NCBI GenBank assembly: GCA_964365765.1
Contig: CAYIRB010000007.1
Coordinates: forward strand, 1-20,562
Direction of reading: 5' to 3'
DNA from: CALRGE01 sp964365765
Lineage (GTDB): Bacteria; Patescibacteriota; Gracilibacteria; UBA1369; 2-02-FULL-48-14
Length of the DNA stretch: 20,562 bases
Part shown: positions 1 through 8,209 of the stretch, in pieces
Numbering within the stretch: position 1 is the stretch's first letter
Layout: each line of letters opens with the position of its first letter
The notes under the pieces: model-generated
Databases searched by the model: none
Told to the model about the DNA's origin: nothing
The model's input: the letters and a program-made list of their open reading frames with translations, nothing else
Translations under genes and position numbers: made by a program

Positions 1-287
1 ACGGTGGAAAGAATCCATTGCAGTTCCGCGTGTTCGGGAACATCGCTTTGGTAGAAGAGGGTCACTTTTTTCGGATTGAGTCCCAATGCCAGATAATCCA
101 GTACAATTCCCCTTCTGTACTCCGCGAGTTTTTTTGAGTCGCGTAAGGTTGTGAGAGCGTGGTAGTCCGCGATAAAAAATAGACATTCATGGCCTTCGTT
201 TTGAAGAGCTATATGTTGCCTCATTGCGCCCAAGTAGTTTCCAAGGTGGGGGCGTCCGCTGGGTTTGATTCCGGAAAGTACGCGCAT
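1..287 (-). CDS. trpS: Tryptophanyl-tRNA synthetase, N-terminal part (runs off window)
   Basis: Cytoplasmic class I aminoacyl-tRNA synthetase that charges tRNA-Trp. I translated the minus strand from the ATG at 287; the frame stays open to base 1, giving 95 residues, so the C-terminal two thirds lie outside the window. The start reads MRVLSGIKPSGRPHLGNYLG, the typical TrpS opening, in which PHLGN is the class I HIGH signature. FFIADYHALT follows, as expected in the Rossmann fold of TrpS. TyrS has a different spacing around HIGH, so TrpS is preferred. The gene starts 12 bases after the priA stop and is probably co-transcribed with it. No Shine-Dalgarno sequence precedes the ATG. The KMSKS loop cannot be checked here. 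Confidence 0.93.
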   Translation of the reverse strand, partial: MRVLSGIKPSGRPHLGNYLGAMRQHIALQNEGHECLFFIADYHALTTLRDSKKLAEYRRGIVLDYLALGLNPKKVTLFYQSDVPEHAELQWILST

Positions 288-299
288 GTCTTTATATTA

Positions 300-2249
300 T
301 TAGACTGTTTGAATCGGATCAACATCTATTCTCCAGCCCTCAAGCAGTGTCTGATCAATTTTTTTGATCAACGTTAGGGGATCTTCGCCGTAGATGTAAA
401 TATGCCAGAAGTACTTGTTGTTCATGCGAGAAAGCATGGCTGGCGCCGCGAAGATCTCATAATTTTCATTTTTTAAGTTTTTCAGAAGTGTTTCCGCTTT
501 TTGAGCGCAGAGATTTTTATCTTTATCACAATAAATAAGTTTTAAAATTTTCCGGAAAGGCGGGAGTTTCCCGTTTAGTCGCGCACAAATTTCTTGTTCA
601 TAGAATTCGTCGTAATTGTGGTCTTTAACGGCTTGTAAAACCGTGTTGTCGGGACAGTAAGTTTGGATTATAACTTCACCTTGTTTGTCACGCCGTCCCG
701 CGCGTCCCGCCACTTGGGAGAGCAGTTGGTATGTTCTTTCTTCGGCGCGAAAGTCGGGAATGTGCAGGGAAGTGTCGGCCAAAATGACTCCCACAAGCGA
801 GATATCCGCTATGTCGATTCCTTTCCCGATCATTTGAGTTCCGATTAAAATGTCGATTTCTTTGGCATTCAGTTGAGCGTGCAGGTCGTCGAAACTGTTT
901 CTTTTTGACATAGTGTCGCGATCCGCTCGCACGATTCGCGCGGCGGGGAATAGTTTTTTCAATTCGTTTTCGATTTTTTCCGTGCCCGCCCCGAAATGCT
1001 TGATTCTTACGCTCCGGCAAGTCGGGCAAGAGTCTGGGAGTTTTGTGATATTGCCGCAATGATGACAAATTAAGGTGGCCTGCGCGAATTTGGAAATATG
1101 ATAGGTGAGGCGAGTGTCGCAATTTTTACATTTCGCCACATAACCGCAATCTCTGCAGACCGTTGAAGAAGCGCTTCCGCGGCGGTTCAAAAAAAGCAGA
1201 ATCTGTTCTTTTTTATCCAATTTTTCCTTGATTTTATCAATCAGCAAGTCGCTGAACATGGTGAAGTTTCGTTTTTTAAGTTCTTCTCTCATATCAACGA
1301 TTTCGACTTTCGGCAGGGGAGTACTTTGAATTCTTTCGCGCATTTCAAAAAGTTTTATTTCACCGTTTTTGGCCTTGTTCATTATTTCCAGACTCGGAGT
1401 GGCGGAACCGAATACAAGTTTTGCGGCCGTAAGTTTTTGAATTTTAAACGCCACGTCGCGCGTGTTGTATCGCGGGGATTGTTCCTGTTTGTATGTCCAT
1501 TCGTGTTCTTCGTCGATTACAATCAAGCCCAAGTTTTTAAAGGGTGAAAAAATTGCGGACCGAGATCCGATTACAAGACTTATTTCTCCTTTGTGGACGG
1601 CCTTCCATTGCTCGGCTCTTTTGCCTTCGCTGATTTTACTGTGAACCACCGCGAGATTTTTGAAGCTTCCCTCAAAGTATTTTACGAATTGCGGCGTTAA
1701 TGATATTTCCGGAACCAGAAGAAGCGCCTGTTTGCCCGACGCCGTGACATTCTGAATAAGTTTTTTATACACCTCGGTCTTTCCGGAACCTGTTACGCCG
1801 AAGATAAGCGAGCTTGGTATGTCCTGATTTATTATTGTTTCCACGATGTCGGATTGTTCAGTTGTCGGATGGTGATTTGTCTTGACTTTATTCCCGTTAA
1901 TTTTCGTTTTTAGTCCGGATTTTCTTTGAGTTTTTTTCCAAATCGATGAGGGTAATAAAAGCTTTATTACGTCAAGTCTTGAACAAAAATAGTAGTCGGT
2001 CATCCAATCCGCCAATTTCATCTGCCAGTCATATAGAAAAATGTTCGCGCTTAAATTTTCTTCGATATACTTTGTGTCGAAATCAGGTTTTTTGTTGTGG
2101 AGTCCCAAAATGATGGCGGCTTTTTGTTTTTTTCCGAACGGAACCATAACGCAATCGCCGATTTTCACATCAGAATTTTCGGGAATTTCGTATGTGAAAG
2201 TCTCTTTGATTTTCGAGTACAGATGGTTGATAAGAATTTCGGCGTACAT
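300..2249 (-). CDS. priA: Primosomal protein N' (replication restart helicase PriA)
   Basis: ATP-dependent 3'-5' DNA helicase that recognises stalled forks and reloads the replisome. The 649-residue protein is complete, somewhat shorter than E. coli PriA (about 730). Domains in order: N-terminal 3'-DNA-binding domain (about 1-105); helicase lobe 1 with Walker A GVTGSGKT (151-158) and DEEH box (246-249); a zinc-binding insert with eight cysteines in four CxxC pairs (365/368, 374/377, 395/398, 408/411); and lobe 2 with GTQMIGKGIDI (470-480) and QVAGRAGRR (512-520). All key residues are present, so it should be active. It is divergent from the metalloprotease gene, with only 42 bases between the two starts, and is followed closely by trpS. 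It ends in TAA. Confidence 0.97.
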   Translation of the reverse strand: MYAEILINHLYSKIKETFTYEIPENSDVKIGDCVMVPFGKKQKAAIILGLHNKKPDFDTKYIEENLSANIFLYDWQMKLADWMTDYYFCSRLDVIKLLLPSSIWKKTQRKSGLKTKINGNKVKTNHHPTTEQSDIVETIINQDIPSSLIFGVTGSGKTEVYKKLIQNVTASGKQALLLVPEISLTPQFVKYFEGSFKNLAVVHSKISEGKRAEQWKAVHKGEISLVIGSRSAIFSPFKNLGLIVIDEEHEWTYKQEQSPRYNTRDVAFKIQKLTAAKLVFGSATPSLEIMNKAKNGEIKLFEMRERIQSTPLPKVEIVDMREELKKRNFTMFSDLLIDKIKEKLDKKEQILLFLNRRGSASSTVCRDCGYVAKCKNCDTRLTYHISKFAQATLICHHCGNITKLPDSCPTCRSVRIKHFGAGTEKIENELKKLFPAARIVRADRDTMSKRNSFDDLHAQLNAKEIDILIGTQMIGKGIDIADISLVGVILADTSLHIPDFRAEERTYQLLSQVAGRAGRRDKQGEVIIQTYCPDNTVLQAVKDHNYDEFYEQEICARLNGKLPPFRKILKLIYCDKDKNLCAQKAETLLKNLKNENYEIFAAPAMLSRMNNKYFWHIYIYGEDPLTLIKKIDQTLLEGWRIDVDPIQTV

Positions 2250-2274
2250 AATTCGATTTACCGGAGTCGAATAG

Positions 2275-2281
2275 TATCATA
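2275..2281. promoter_or_regulatory. Possible overlapping -10 elements of divergent priA and metalloprotease promoters
   Basis: Only 42 bases separate the two divergent starts (2249 minus, 2292 plus). TATCAT at 2275-2280 on the plus strand and TATGAT at 2276-2281 on the minus strand each match the -10 consensus at five of six positions and overlap almost fully. I found no convincing -35 hexamer for either. If real, the two promoters exclude each other and the plus-strand leader is only a few bases long. This is a weak call based on position and sequence alone. Confidence 0.2.
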
Positions 2282-2291
2282 AAATTGTCAC

Positions 2292-4514
2292 ATGTTGAAT
2301 CGATTCAGATTTCATGGACTAGCGGTGATTTTCGGACTTTTCATTTTTACCCCTTCAATTGCGTCGGCCGCAACTTTTACCGGCGGGTTTGAACACGGGA
2401 GCATTAAGAAAAACTCGATTCAAACAGCTCATTTTCAGCTTGAATTTTCAGATTTGATAAAGGCGCAGAGTGATTCGGACGGCGACGGGATTGCGGATGT
2501 AATAGAGACCGCGGCGGACGCGGCGGAATATTCTTGGCAGGTTGAAATTGATACTTTGGGTTTCACCTCACCCGTATCGGATGGGTCGCAACTCATTATT
2601 ATTTTGGACGATACTAATGAATATTTGACCGAGGGTTCCGTTGGAATCACAAGTATTTTAAGCGATGGAGTTACGCCTTATATCGCCATTGATCCTTGGG
2701 TGGACGCCGATTTGGTCGACGTGACTGTCGCGCATGAGTTTTTTCACGCCGTTCAATTTAAGATGGATGAGAGCGGCTCGGATTTCGCTGGGAGTTATCA
2801 GGGCGTGGCTTTTGCGGAGGCCACCGCGGTGTGGATGGAGGACAAAGTTTACGACGCCATAGACGATTATCTCGGCTACGTTTCCGGTTTTTTGGATTAT
2901 ACGGATTATTCGATTTTTACATCCGTTACGCCTGCTGATAACGACTATTTTATTTACGGTTTGGCGCTTTGGCCGAAGTTTTTGAGCGAGTATTACGATG
3001 ACGATTCGATTATCAAAAGCCTTTGGCGGGAATATTTCAATTCCGCTTTGGATTTCGGCAATGAATATAAGGTGTATGAAGCGGCAAAGGCGGCGGTGGC
3101 CGCCGAAGGCGGCAGTTTGGATCAGGTTTTTCAGGAATTTTCCATCTGGAATCTCAGTCCGATTGCGTATGAGGAAGGTTATAACTATCCCGATCCTTTT
3201 ATGGATACAGGGCCGACGCTTGATTCTTACACCACGATTGCCGAGTCCTACGTGCCCACTTTATATGGTACGAATTATCTTTATTTTGAAAACGCGGGCG
3301 GCGCCGACGAGTTTTATTTCCATATCAAAAAACCGAACGGAGTATCCTTCGCCGTCGCTCTTGTAGGGAGGAAAAATAATGGCGCCGATTTGAATAAAAC
3401 GGTAAAAACGATAGTCGGAGAAGATGAAAGCATGACCGAGGAATTGGTTTTGAGCGAAATTGCGAATTATGCCGGTGTTTATGCGGTCGTATCGCCTTTG
3501 ACTAAAGACTTCAATGACTCCGCGGTCGATGAAGGAGTGTTTGATGAAGGGTATTTGTATTCTTATATAGGAGGTTTCGACCATAGCGTGATTAGCGAGG
3601 ACGGATTGATAGAAACGAACACAACCGCGAGCAAAGACGGAGTGCAAATCACTGCGGGCAACGACTCGAGATCAAATGATTCTTATACTCTGCAAATTGT
3701 GAGTTATGACGAAGAATCGGTTTCTTTGAAATGGAACAGGCTGACAGATTCTTCCGTGGCGGGTTACAGGGTGGACTTTGGCCCTTCGAGCGGTGGCTAT
3801 ACTTCCGCGGAAACGGTCGGCAAGGCTTACGTTACAAGCGTTACCATTCATGATTTGGCGGAGGGGCAAATATACTTCTTTATGTTGCGGGCTTTGGACT
3901 CGGACGGGAACGAAATTTTGGAAGAGAGCCAGGAGGTAAGCATGACTCCCGCCGAATGGATTTTCGACGATGTTTCCTATTTGCATGAAAATTACGACGC
4001 GATTTCTTCCTTGGTCGATTGGGGCATTTTTCAGGGTTATACCGACGGCAGTTTTCAGCCCGACAGACAAATCAATAGAGCCGAGCTTTTGAAAATTCTT
4101 GTGGCCGGTCAAGGAATCGAACCGGATGCCGCTGTGTATAAAAATTGCTTTTCGGACGTTAAGACCGCGTGGTACGCAAGGTATGTTTGTTACGCCAAAA
4201 GCAAAGGTTGGATAAGCGGATATTCCGACGGTACGTTCAGGCCGGCCAATACCGTTAACAAAGTCGAGGCTCTGAAAATGCTATTAAAGACCTATGGCGA
4301 AAAGTTAACGGAGGGTGTGAAAATCAATTTTATTCCATACACGGATATTGATACTCGAGCTTGGTACGCGATTTATGTATGGCGGGCGAGCAAACTTTCC
4401 ATTTTGGAAGAGCCGCCGAGCGCGCATTTTTCGCCCGGTGATTATAGAAGCAGAGCCGAGATGGCTGAAGAGTTGTACCGTTATTTGGTTGTAACGGGAT
4501 TGAAGCATATGTAG
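2292..4514 (+). CDS. Secreted HExxH metalloprotease with FN3-like and three C-terminal SLH domains
   Basis: Probable cell-surface zinc protease held on the S-layer or wall by SLH domains. The 740-residue protein has a signal peptide (1-26, ending SIASA-A), then a calcium-loop-like DSDGDGIADV (61-70). The catalytic helix is VAHEFFHAVQ, with His148, Glu149 and His152. Glu176 in AEATAVWMED is a likely third zinc ligand, as in gluzincins. A fibronectin type III-like segment lies at about 470-552 and three SLH repeats at about 556-610, 618-672 and 680-737. SLH2 holds two cysteines (CFSDV and YVCYAK) that could form a disulfide. Substrate unknown. It ends in TAG, 24 bases before the phosphoketolase gene, with no visible terminator, so the two may share a transcript. 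Function is inferred from motifs. Confidence 0.82.
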   Translation: MLNRFRFHGLAVIFGLFIFTPSIASAATFTGGFEHGSIKKNSIQTAHFQLEFSDLIKAQSDSDGDGIADVIETAADAAEYSWQVEIDTLGFTSPVSDGSQLIIILDDTNEYLTEGSVGITSILSDGVTPYIAIDPWVDADLVDVTVAHEFFHAVQFKMDESGSDFAGSYQGVAFAEATAVWMEDKVYDAIDDYLGYVSGFLDYTDYSIFTSVTPADNDYFIYGLALWPKFLSEYYDDDSIIKSLWREYFNSALDFGNEYKVYEAAKAAVAAEGGSLDQVFQEFSIWNLSPIAYEEGYNYPDPFMDTGPTLDSYTTIAESYVPTLYGTNYLYFENAGGADEFYFHIKKPNGVSFAVALVGRKNNGADLNKTVKTIVGEDESMTEELVLSEIANYAGVYAVVSPLTKDFNDSAVDEGVFDEGYLYSYIGGFDHSVISEDGLIETNTTASKDGVQITAGNDSRSNDSYTLQIVSYDEESVSLKWNRLTDSSVAGYRVDFGPSSGGYTSAETVGKAYVTSVTIHDLAEGQIYFFMLRALDSDGNEILEESQEVSMTPAEWIFDDVSYLHENYDAISSLVDWGIFQGYTDGSFQPDRQINRAELLKILVAGQGIEPDAAVYKNCFSDVKTAWYARYVCYAKSKGWISGYSDGTFRPANTVNKVEALKMLLKTYGEKLTEGVKINFIPYTDIDTRAWYAIYVWRASKLSILEEPPSAHFSPGDYRSRAEMAEELYRYLVVTGLKHM

Positions 4515-4538
4515 TATTGGGGAGCTTAATCCGCCACC

Positions 4539-6902
4539 ATGATAATGAAAGACAGAAGGGCATTGGCTTGGATGAAGAGATACTTGCGTTTTAACGACTA
4601 CATCGCGGCGGCGTCGCTTTATTTGCGCGGGAATTTTTTGATGAACGAGCCCTTGAAACTCGAGCATATAAAACCCAGAATATTGGGGCATTGGGGCACG
4701 GTTCCGGGTTTGAATTTTATTTACGCGAACTTGAATTACTTGGTTTGGAAACATAAGTGTGAAGTCATGTTGATTACGGGTCCCGGCCATGGCGCGCCCG
4801 CGATTTTGGCAAACTTGTTCTCCGAAGGTACTTTGGAAAAATTTTACCCCGAGCTGACTCTGGATACGGACGGAATGTCGCGATTGATTAAAATGTTCAG
4901 TTGGCCTTTCAGTCACTTTCCGAGTCATGTGACTCCGGATGTGCCCGGTTCCATTCTGGAAGGCGGTGAATTGGGCTATTCGCTTTCGACGGCTTTCGGC
5001 GCGGTATTCGATAATCCCGATTTGATTGTGGCGGCGGTCGTGGGAGACGGTGAATCGGAGTCCGGTCCTTTGGCCGCGGCTTGGCACAGCATCAAGTTTT
5101 TGAACCCGAAAACTTCCGGCGCGGTTTTGCCGATACTTCACGTGAACGGTTTCAAAATTTCGAATCCCACGATTCCCGGCACGATGGATGATGATGAAAT
5201 AAAGAGTTTGTACAGCGGTTACGGTTATAATGTAAAAATCGTCGACGGGAAAAACATCGAAAAAAAAATGCTCAAGGCCGTGGAGCAATCTTATCAAGAA
5301 ATTCGTGTGATTCAAAAGAAGGCGAGGAACGGTAAAAAAATGTACAAGCCAAAATGGCCGATGATAGTTCTGCGGTCATTGAAAGGTTGGAGGGGAATTA
5401 AAACTTTTCACGGGAAAATGGTGGAAGGTTCTTTCAGGTCGCACGGCATTCCATTGGAGCATTTGTCGAATCCCGATGAATTGAAGGCCGTTGAGACTTG
5501 GTTGAGAAGTTACAATGTCGGCGAGTTCTTTGACGAGAAAGGTCAGTTTTCAAAAAAGCTTTTTAAATTTTTGCCCGATGAGGGATTTAGAATCGGAATG
5601 AATAAGCACGCGATAGGTGGAAATATGTTGAAGGAAATAAAAATTCCGAATATAAAAAAATATTCGATTAAAATTAAAAAAAGAGGCGGCGTTTGCGAAA
5701 GCAGTATGAGAGTCGGTGCGTTTTTGGTAAGGGATTTGTTTAAGGCAAACAGAAATAATTTCCGCGTGATGTGTCCGGATGAACTGGAGTCGAGCCAATG
5801 GCACGATATTTTCGAGGGTTCGAAAAGGGCATATATGTGGCCGGTTCCCGCGGCGGCCGAGAATATAGATCCCGAGGGGCGCGCAATGGAGATGTTGAGC
5901 GAGCACACCTTGCAGGGTTGGTTGCAGGGATATGTTTTAACCGGCAGATACGGATTTTTTGTCACTTATGAAGCCTTCGCGACCATTATTTCCAGTATGC
6001 TCGATCAGTACGCCAAGTTTTTAAAACAAAGTTTTAAAGTGCCGTGGAGAAAGCCTCTGGCTTCGCCCATTTATATTCTTTCAAGTGTCGGGTGGAGGCA
6101 GGAGCATAACGGTTTTTCCCATCAAAACCCCAGTTTTGTTTCAAACATGCTGGAGAAGCACGGTGAGTTCACGCAGATTTATTACCCTTCCGACGCGAAT
6201 AGTTTTTTGGTGGCGATAGATGAGGCTTTAAAACGGAAAAACGGCATTAATGTGATAGTGGTTGATAAGCGAAGTCTGCCGCAGTGGCTGACTCTTGAGG
6301 AGGCAAAAAAACAGGCCGTAACCGGCATCGGAGTTTGGGACTGGGTGGGCGGCAAGGCGGCCACGAAAAACCCCGATGTGGTGTTGGCTTCAGCCGGCGA
6401 TTGCATGACTGATGAAGCTTTGATGGCGGTGAAAATTTGTCAAAAATTAGTGCCCGAATTGAAAATTCGTTATGTGAATATTTCTGAACTTTCCGGAGTA
6501 TGCGTGGGTGATTATTGCAACATTCATTCGCCGCGCAGTTTGACTCATAAAGAGTTCGCCAAATTTTTTACCGAGAATAAGCCGATAATTTTTAATTATC
6601 ACGGATATAAAAACGACATAGAGCAGATTTTTTGGGGCTACGCGGATCCGAAGCGTTTTATTATTCACGGTTACAGCGAAGAAGGTTCCACAACTACGCC
6701 TTTTGACATGGCCATTCGGAATCACGTGAGCCGCTACCATTTGGCGATAGATATGATTGAGAAAGCATCCGTTAAGAATAAGCGGGTGGCGAAAAAGAAA
6801 AAAGCGGTGCTGGGAATTCTGAATAAGAAAATCGCCGATCACCACAAATACATTATCGAATTCGGAGACGATCCGAAGGAAATTAAGGAGTTGAAATGGT
6901 AA
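4539..6902 (+). CDS. xfp: Xylulose-5-phosphate/fructose-6-phosphate phosphoketolase
   Basis: Thiamine diphosphate enzyme of the cytoplasm that splits xylulose 5-phosphate (or fructose 6-phosphate) with phosphate into acetyl phosphate plus glyceraldehyde 3-phosphate (or erythrose 4-phosphate). The 787 residues match the usual family length of about 800. Hallmarks: ILGHWGTVPGLNF (48-60, with His51), GPGHG (81-85), EGGELGYSLSTAFGAV (141-156), the ThDP/Mg site GDGESESG (169-176), and NGFKISNPTI (203-212). The C-terminal Xfp region has YPSDANSFL. An in-frame TAA 12 bases upstream limits the start to ATG 4539 or ATG 4545; the only SD-like match, GGGGAG at 4518-4523, lies rather far away. Its last bases overlap the start of the NADH dehydrogenase gene. 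Acetyl phosphate can yield ATP through acetate kinase, which is not in this window. Confidence 0.96.
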   Translation: MIMKDRRALAWMKRYLRFNDYIAAASLYLRGNFLMNEPLKLEHIKPRILGHWGTVPGLNFIYANLNYLVWKHKCEVMLITGPGHGAPAILANLFSEGTLEKFYPELTLDTDGMSRLIKMFSWPFSHFPSHVTPDVPGSILEGGELGYSLSTAFGAVFDNPDLIVAAVVGDGESESGPLAAAWHSIKFLNPKTSGAVLPILHVNGFKISNPTIPGTMDDDEIKSLYSGYGYNVKIVDGKNIEKKMLKAVEQSYQEIRVIQKKARNGKKMYKPKWPMIVLRSLKGWRGIKTFHGKMVEGSFRSHGIPLEHLSNPDELKAVETWLRSYNVGEFFDEKGQFSKKLFKFLPDEGFRIGMNKHAIGGNMLKEIKIPNIKKYSIKIKKRGGVCESSMRVGAFLVRDLFKANRNNFRVMCPDELESSQWHDIFEGSKRAYMWPVPAAAENIDPEGRAMEMLSEHTLQGWLQGYVLTGRYGFFVTYEAFATIISSMLDQYAKFLKQSFKVPWRKPLASPIYILSSVGWRQEHNGFSHQNPSFVSNMLEKHGEFTQIYYPSDANSFLVAIDEALKRKNGINVIVVDKRSLPQWLTLEEAKKQAVTGIGVWDWVGGKAATKNPDVVLASAGDCMTDEALMAVKICQKLVPELKIRYVNISELSGVCVGDYCNIHSPRSLTHKEFAKFFTENKPIIFNYHGYKNDIEQIFWGYADPKRFIIHGYSEEGSTTTPFDMAIRNHVSRYHLAIDMIEKASVKNKRVAKKKKAVLGILNKKIADHHKYIIEFGDDPKEIKELKW
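6885..6890 (+). promoter_or_regulatory. Shine-Dalgarno sequence of the NADH dehydrogenase gene
   Basis: AAGGAG lies 5 bases before ATG 6896, inside the end of the phosphoketolase gene. It is the only clear, well-spaced ribosome binding site in the window. The stop/start arrangement is ATGGTAA: the start codon precedes the upstream stop codon by one base. This fits translational coupling of the two enzymes. Confidence 0.7.
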
Positions 6903-8092
6903 AAAAAATTCTAATACTGGGGGCGGGCTTCGCCGGTTTGAAAGTCGCGATGGATCTTGCGAAAAAAGCCGATTTGAGAGTTTGTAAAATCACTCTTGTC
7001 GATAAGAATGATTTTCACGTTTACACGCCGGATTTGTATGAAATAGCCAGCTCCTTTCGGGCTAAAATTTCCGATGAGTGTTTGACTGAACTCAAGGACA
7101 GCGTCGCCACGAATATTCGCGACATCATCGATTGCGGCCGGGTCGAGTTCATTCATGACGAAGTGCTTAAAATCAATTCGGAAAAAAATGAAGTATCACT
7201 GAAAAAACAAAAAATAAAATACGACTACTTGGTCGTGGCGCTCGGCTCATTGAACAATACCTACGGAATTCCCGGTTTGGAGCAATTTTCATATTCCGTC
7301 AAAACCGTTCATGACGCTATTGTTCTCAACTGTCATCTGGATACATATTTCCAAAATCTTTGGCGTAAGAAATTGAAAAAAAATGTAATCATCAACGTAG
7401 GCGGTGGCGGCGCGACCGGTGTGGAATTTTCCGGGGAACTTATCGGCTACGTGAAGTTCTTGTGCAAGAAGTATAAATATCCCGTCAAACGGGTTGTTGT
7501 GCAAATTATTCAGGGATCGAATGAACTGATAGGAATGGGGAAAAAGGTTTCCGATATGGCGATTGAAAGACTGGAGTCCAAAGGCGTCGGGGTGATTCTG
7601 AATCATTACATCAATAAGGTCGGGCCCGCGGAAATCGAACTGAAGTCGCTTGCCGGCAAAATCAGCAAGATGAAATCGGATTTGTTGATTTGGACGGGCG
7701 GGGTTAAAGCCGATACCGTGGATGTCGACGCGTATTTGCGAAGTAAAAAAAATCGAAATGTGTTCGCAGTCGGCGACAACGCGCTGACGGACAGCCGCTT
7801 GCCGATGTTGGCCCGTTACGCGTTTGAAGAGGGCGCGCTTACCTCCGGTAATTTGCTTCGAGAAATGCGAGGCGAGAAACTTCTGCCCTTTAAGCCCGGC
7901 TTGGATATTGTCATTATCCCGATTGCGGGCAAATTCGGTATCCTGAAATATAAAAATATCGTAATCGGCGGAAAAATCGCTTGGTATGCCAGAAGACTTG
8001 TTGATCTTTGGTACTGTTTGCAAATACTTCCGCCGTTTCGGGCTCTTAAGAAGTGGCGCAGAGATACATCGATTTTTGTGGAAAACGATTAA
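6896..8092 (+). CDS. Type II NADH dehydrogenase-like FAD-dependent oxidoreductase
   Basis: Non-proton-pumping flavoprotein that probably oxidises NADH and passes electrons to a quinone or another acceptor at the inner face of the membrane. The 398 residues show two dinucleotide-binding folds: FAD site GAGFAGL (9-15) followed by LVDKNDFHVYTPDLYE (34-49), and NAD(P)H site NVGGGGATGVEFSGEL (167-182). The C-terminal FAD motif is VFAVGDNALTD (289-299), followed by LPMLARYAFEEG (302-313). The last 50 residues are basic and amphipathic, as in the membrane-anchoring tail of NDH-2. No redox-active CxxC is seen near the FAD site, which argues against the disulfide reductase branch. It overlaps phosphoketolase by 7 bases. 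Sulfide:quinone reductase is a related alternative but lacks support. The electron acceptor is unknown. Confidence 0.85.
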   Translation: MVKKILILGAGFAGLKVAMDLAKKADLRVCKITLVDKNDFHVYTPDLYEIASSFRAKISDECLTELKDSVATNIRDIIDCGRVEFIHDEVLKINSEKNEVSLKKQKIKYDYLVVALGSLNNTYGIPGLEQFSYSVKTVHDAIVLNCHLDTYFQNLWRKKLKKNVIINVGGGGATGVEFSGELIGYVKFLCKKYKYPVKRVVVQIIQGSNELIGMGKKVSDMAIERLESKGVGVILNHYINKVGPAEIELKSLAGKISKMKSDLLIWTGGVKADTVDVDAYLRSKKNRNVFAVGDNALTDSRLPMLARYAFEEGALTSGNLLREMRGEKLLPFKPGLDIVIIPIAGKFGILKYKNIVIGGKIAWYARRLVDLWYCLQILPPFRALKKWRRDTSIFVEND

Positions 8093-8120
8093 TGGAGCGC
8101 TTTGCTTCCTATTCGCTATA

Positions 8121-8197
8121 TGGTGCACCCAGAGGGGTTCGAACCCCCAACCCCTGGTTCCGAAGACCAGTGCTCTATCCAGTTGAGCTATGGGTGC
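8121..8197 (-). tRNA. tRNA-Arg (anticodon TCG)
   Basis: The minus strand folds into a full cloverleaf. The seven-pair acceptor stem GCACCCA pairs with TGGGTGC, followed by discriminator A and an encoded CCA (8121-8123). The D arm holds AGCTCAACTGGATAGAGC. The anticodon stem is CTGGT/ACCAG around loop CTTCGGA, so bases 34-36 are TCG, reading CGA and, by wobble, other CGN codons. The T arm is GGGGGTTCGAACCCC. It lies 12 bases after the secDF stop on the same strand, so it may be released from the secDF transcript, and 28 bases from the convergent end of the NADH dehydrogenase gene. Confidence 0.97.
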
Positions 8198-8209
8198 GGC
8201 CTGGTGATT

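Noticed and set aside
4305..5315. Long open frame (336 codons) on the minus strand
   Set aside because: It lies opposite the metalloprotease end and the phosphoketolase start, both well supported by motifs. Its translation has no domain, is rich in Arg, His and Gln, and looks like an antisense shadow.
8093..8120. Terminator between the NADH dehydrogenase gene and the tRNA
   Set aside because: Only a four-pair AGCG/CGCT stem was found, with no T run on either strand.
7289..8128. Open frame of 279 codons on the minus strand
   Set aside because: It is opposite the NADH dehydrogenase gene, runs into the tRNA, and has no recognisable features.
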